Part shown: positions 53,822 through 54,147 of the stretch, in pieces
Position numbering within the stretch: position 1 is the stretch's first letter
Layout: each line of letters starts with the position of its first letter
Origin: Bifiguratus adelaidae
Taxonomy: Eukaryota > Mucoromycota > Endogonomycetes > Endogonales
Direction of reading: 5' to 3'
Length of the DNA: 54,147 bases
Assembly (NCBI GenBank): GCA_002261195.1
Contig: MVBO01000004.1
Span: 1-54,147 of the forward strand
Notes under the pieces: generated by a model
The model's database searches: none
The model's input: only the letters and a program-made list of their open reading frames with translations
What the model was told of the DNA's origin: nothing
Translations under genes and position numbers: made by a program

Positions 53822-54147
53822 ATGGCAAAGGTATGCACCATTTACTTGTGTACGGCGAGATGGTTCTCCAGATGCTCATCTGTCGCCCGTAGTCAAAGGC
53901 AGCGAAAGGGGAGCGTAAAGCGGCCCTGTTGGCCAAGAAGCCAGCAAGAGCCGATTGGAAAGAGAGTACGATGCAAAAGAAACAAGTCGGTGTATCCGAT
54001 ATGACGCTTCTCACCAAGATTACCAACGAAGCCATCAATGAAAACTTAGAAAAGCGGTGGAAGAATGGAGAGATTTATGTAGGTGTTTCGAGCGCCGATA
54101 TCCTCGGCCTGGCACCCTCGGGTGAACACTAGGCGTGGATTCTCATT
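53822..54147 (+). CDS. MYO1: Class I myosin, N-terminal part only
   Basis: Exon 1 is 9 nt (MAK, 53822-53830), exon 2 is 53893-54078, and an intron begins at 54079 (GTAGGTG) and runs to or past the window end. The visible protein has a Lys/Ala-rich head and [20 protein letters not shown], then [19 protein letters not shown] and GEIY, the start of the motor domain shared by fungal class I myosins (Myo3/Myo5, MyoA). These motors work with actin patches during endocytosis. The rest of the gene (motor, TH1, SH3) lies beyond the window. Confidence 0.92.

Overview
This is a stretch of a fungal nuclear genome, read as an early-diverging fungus, most likely Mucoromycota (moderate confidence). It carries fungal marker genes: a TEY-type cell-wall-integrity MAP kinase, a KRE2-type mannosyltransferase, an Erf4-type palmitoyltransferase subunit, a GPI-anchored NodB protein, an Nrp1/ARP-type RNA-binding protein and class I myosin. 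It also has CSN8, a BAG6-like protein, MMTAG2, Slx1 and a mannose-6-phosphate-receptor-like protein, most of which budding yeasts lack or have greatly altered. A complex I subunit shows respiratory mitochondria. Genes are dense and mostly cut by many short GT-AG introns of about 40-70 nt, so exon joins below were inferred from phase and family motifs. I saw no tRNA, rRNA, CRISPR array or intact transposon.

Layout. 0-9.5 kb: BAG6-like protein, stand-alone response regulator, DUF1275 membrane protein divergent from MMTAG2-like protein, eIF2B delta, and Slt2-type MAP kinase. 9.9-19 kb: F-box protein, HAD hydrolase divergent from a short-chain dehydrogenase, a synaptobrevin, a gene-poor stretch with a possible F-box relic, a secreted double-psi-barrel-like protein, a Ser/Thr-rich single-pass membrane protein, and a complex I subunit. 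19-29 kb: V-ATPase proteolipid, STIMATE/vacuolar membrane protein, Chk2/Rad53 kinase, expansin-like secreted protein, alpha/beta hydrolase, a NodB-fold protein without catalytic motifs, and a 2H phosphoesterase. 29-38 kb: Arp4, Rpn6, a second SDR, an MFS transporter, then about 2.3 kb of gene-poor DNA with an orphan membrane ORF and a broken RecQ-like helicase fragment.

38.7-54.1 kb is extremely compact: Lhs1/Grp170 chaperone, Erf4, a KRE2-family gene that looks broken, CSN8 head-to-head with an Nrp1-like protein, a disordered ORF 7 nt before Rai1/DXO, Slx1 head-to-head with Trs31, an M6P-receptor-like gene 22 nt behind a GFA-domain gene, and the start of myosin-I.

Most genes are housekeeping functions without an obvious shared pathway. 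The unusual signals are in gene architecture: two 8-nt microexons, three firm GC-AG introns, a start codon apparently split by an intron, and gene pairs sharing almost no intergenic DNA. I did not find a convincing new multi-gene system. The best candidates for something undescribed are the tandem same-strand pairs (disordered ORF/Rai1 and GFA/M6PR), the inactive-looking NodB protein and the fungal BAG6-like protein.
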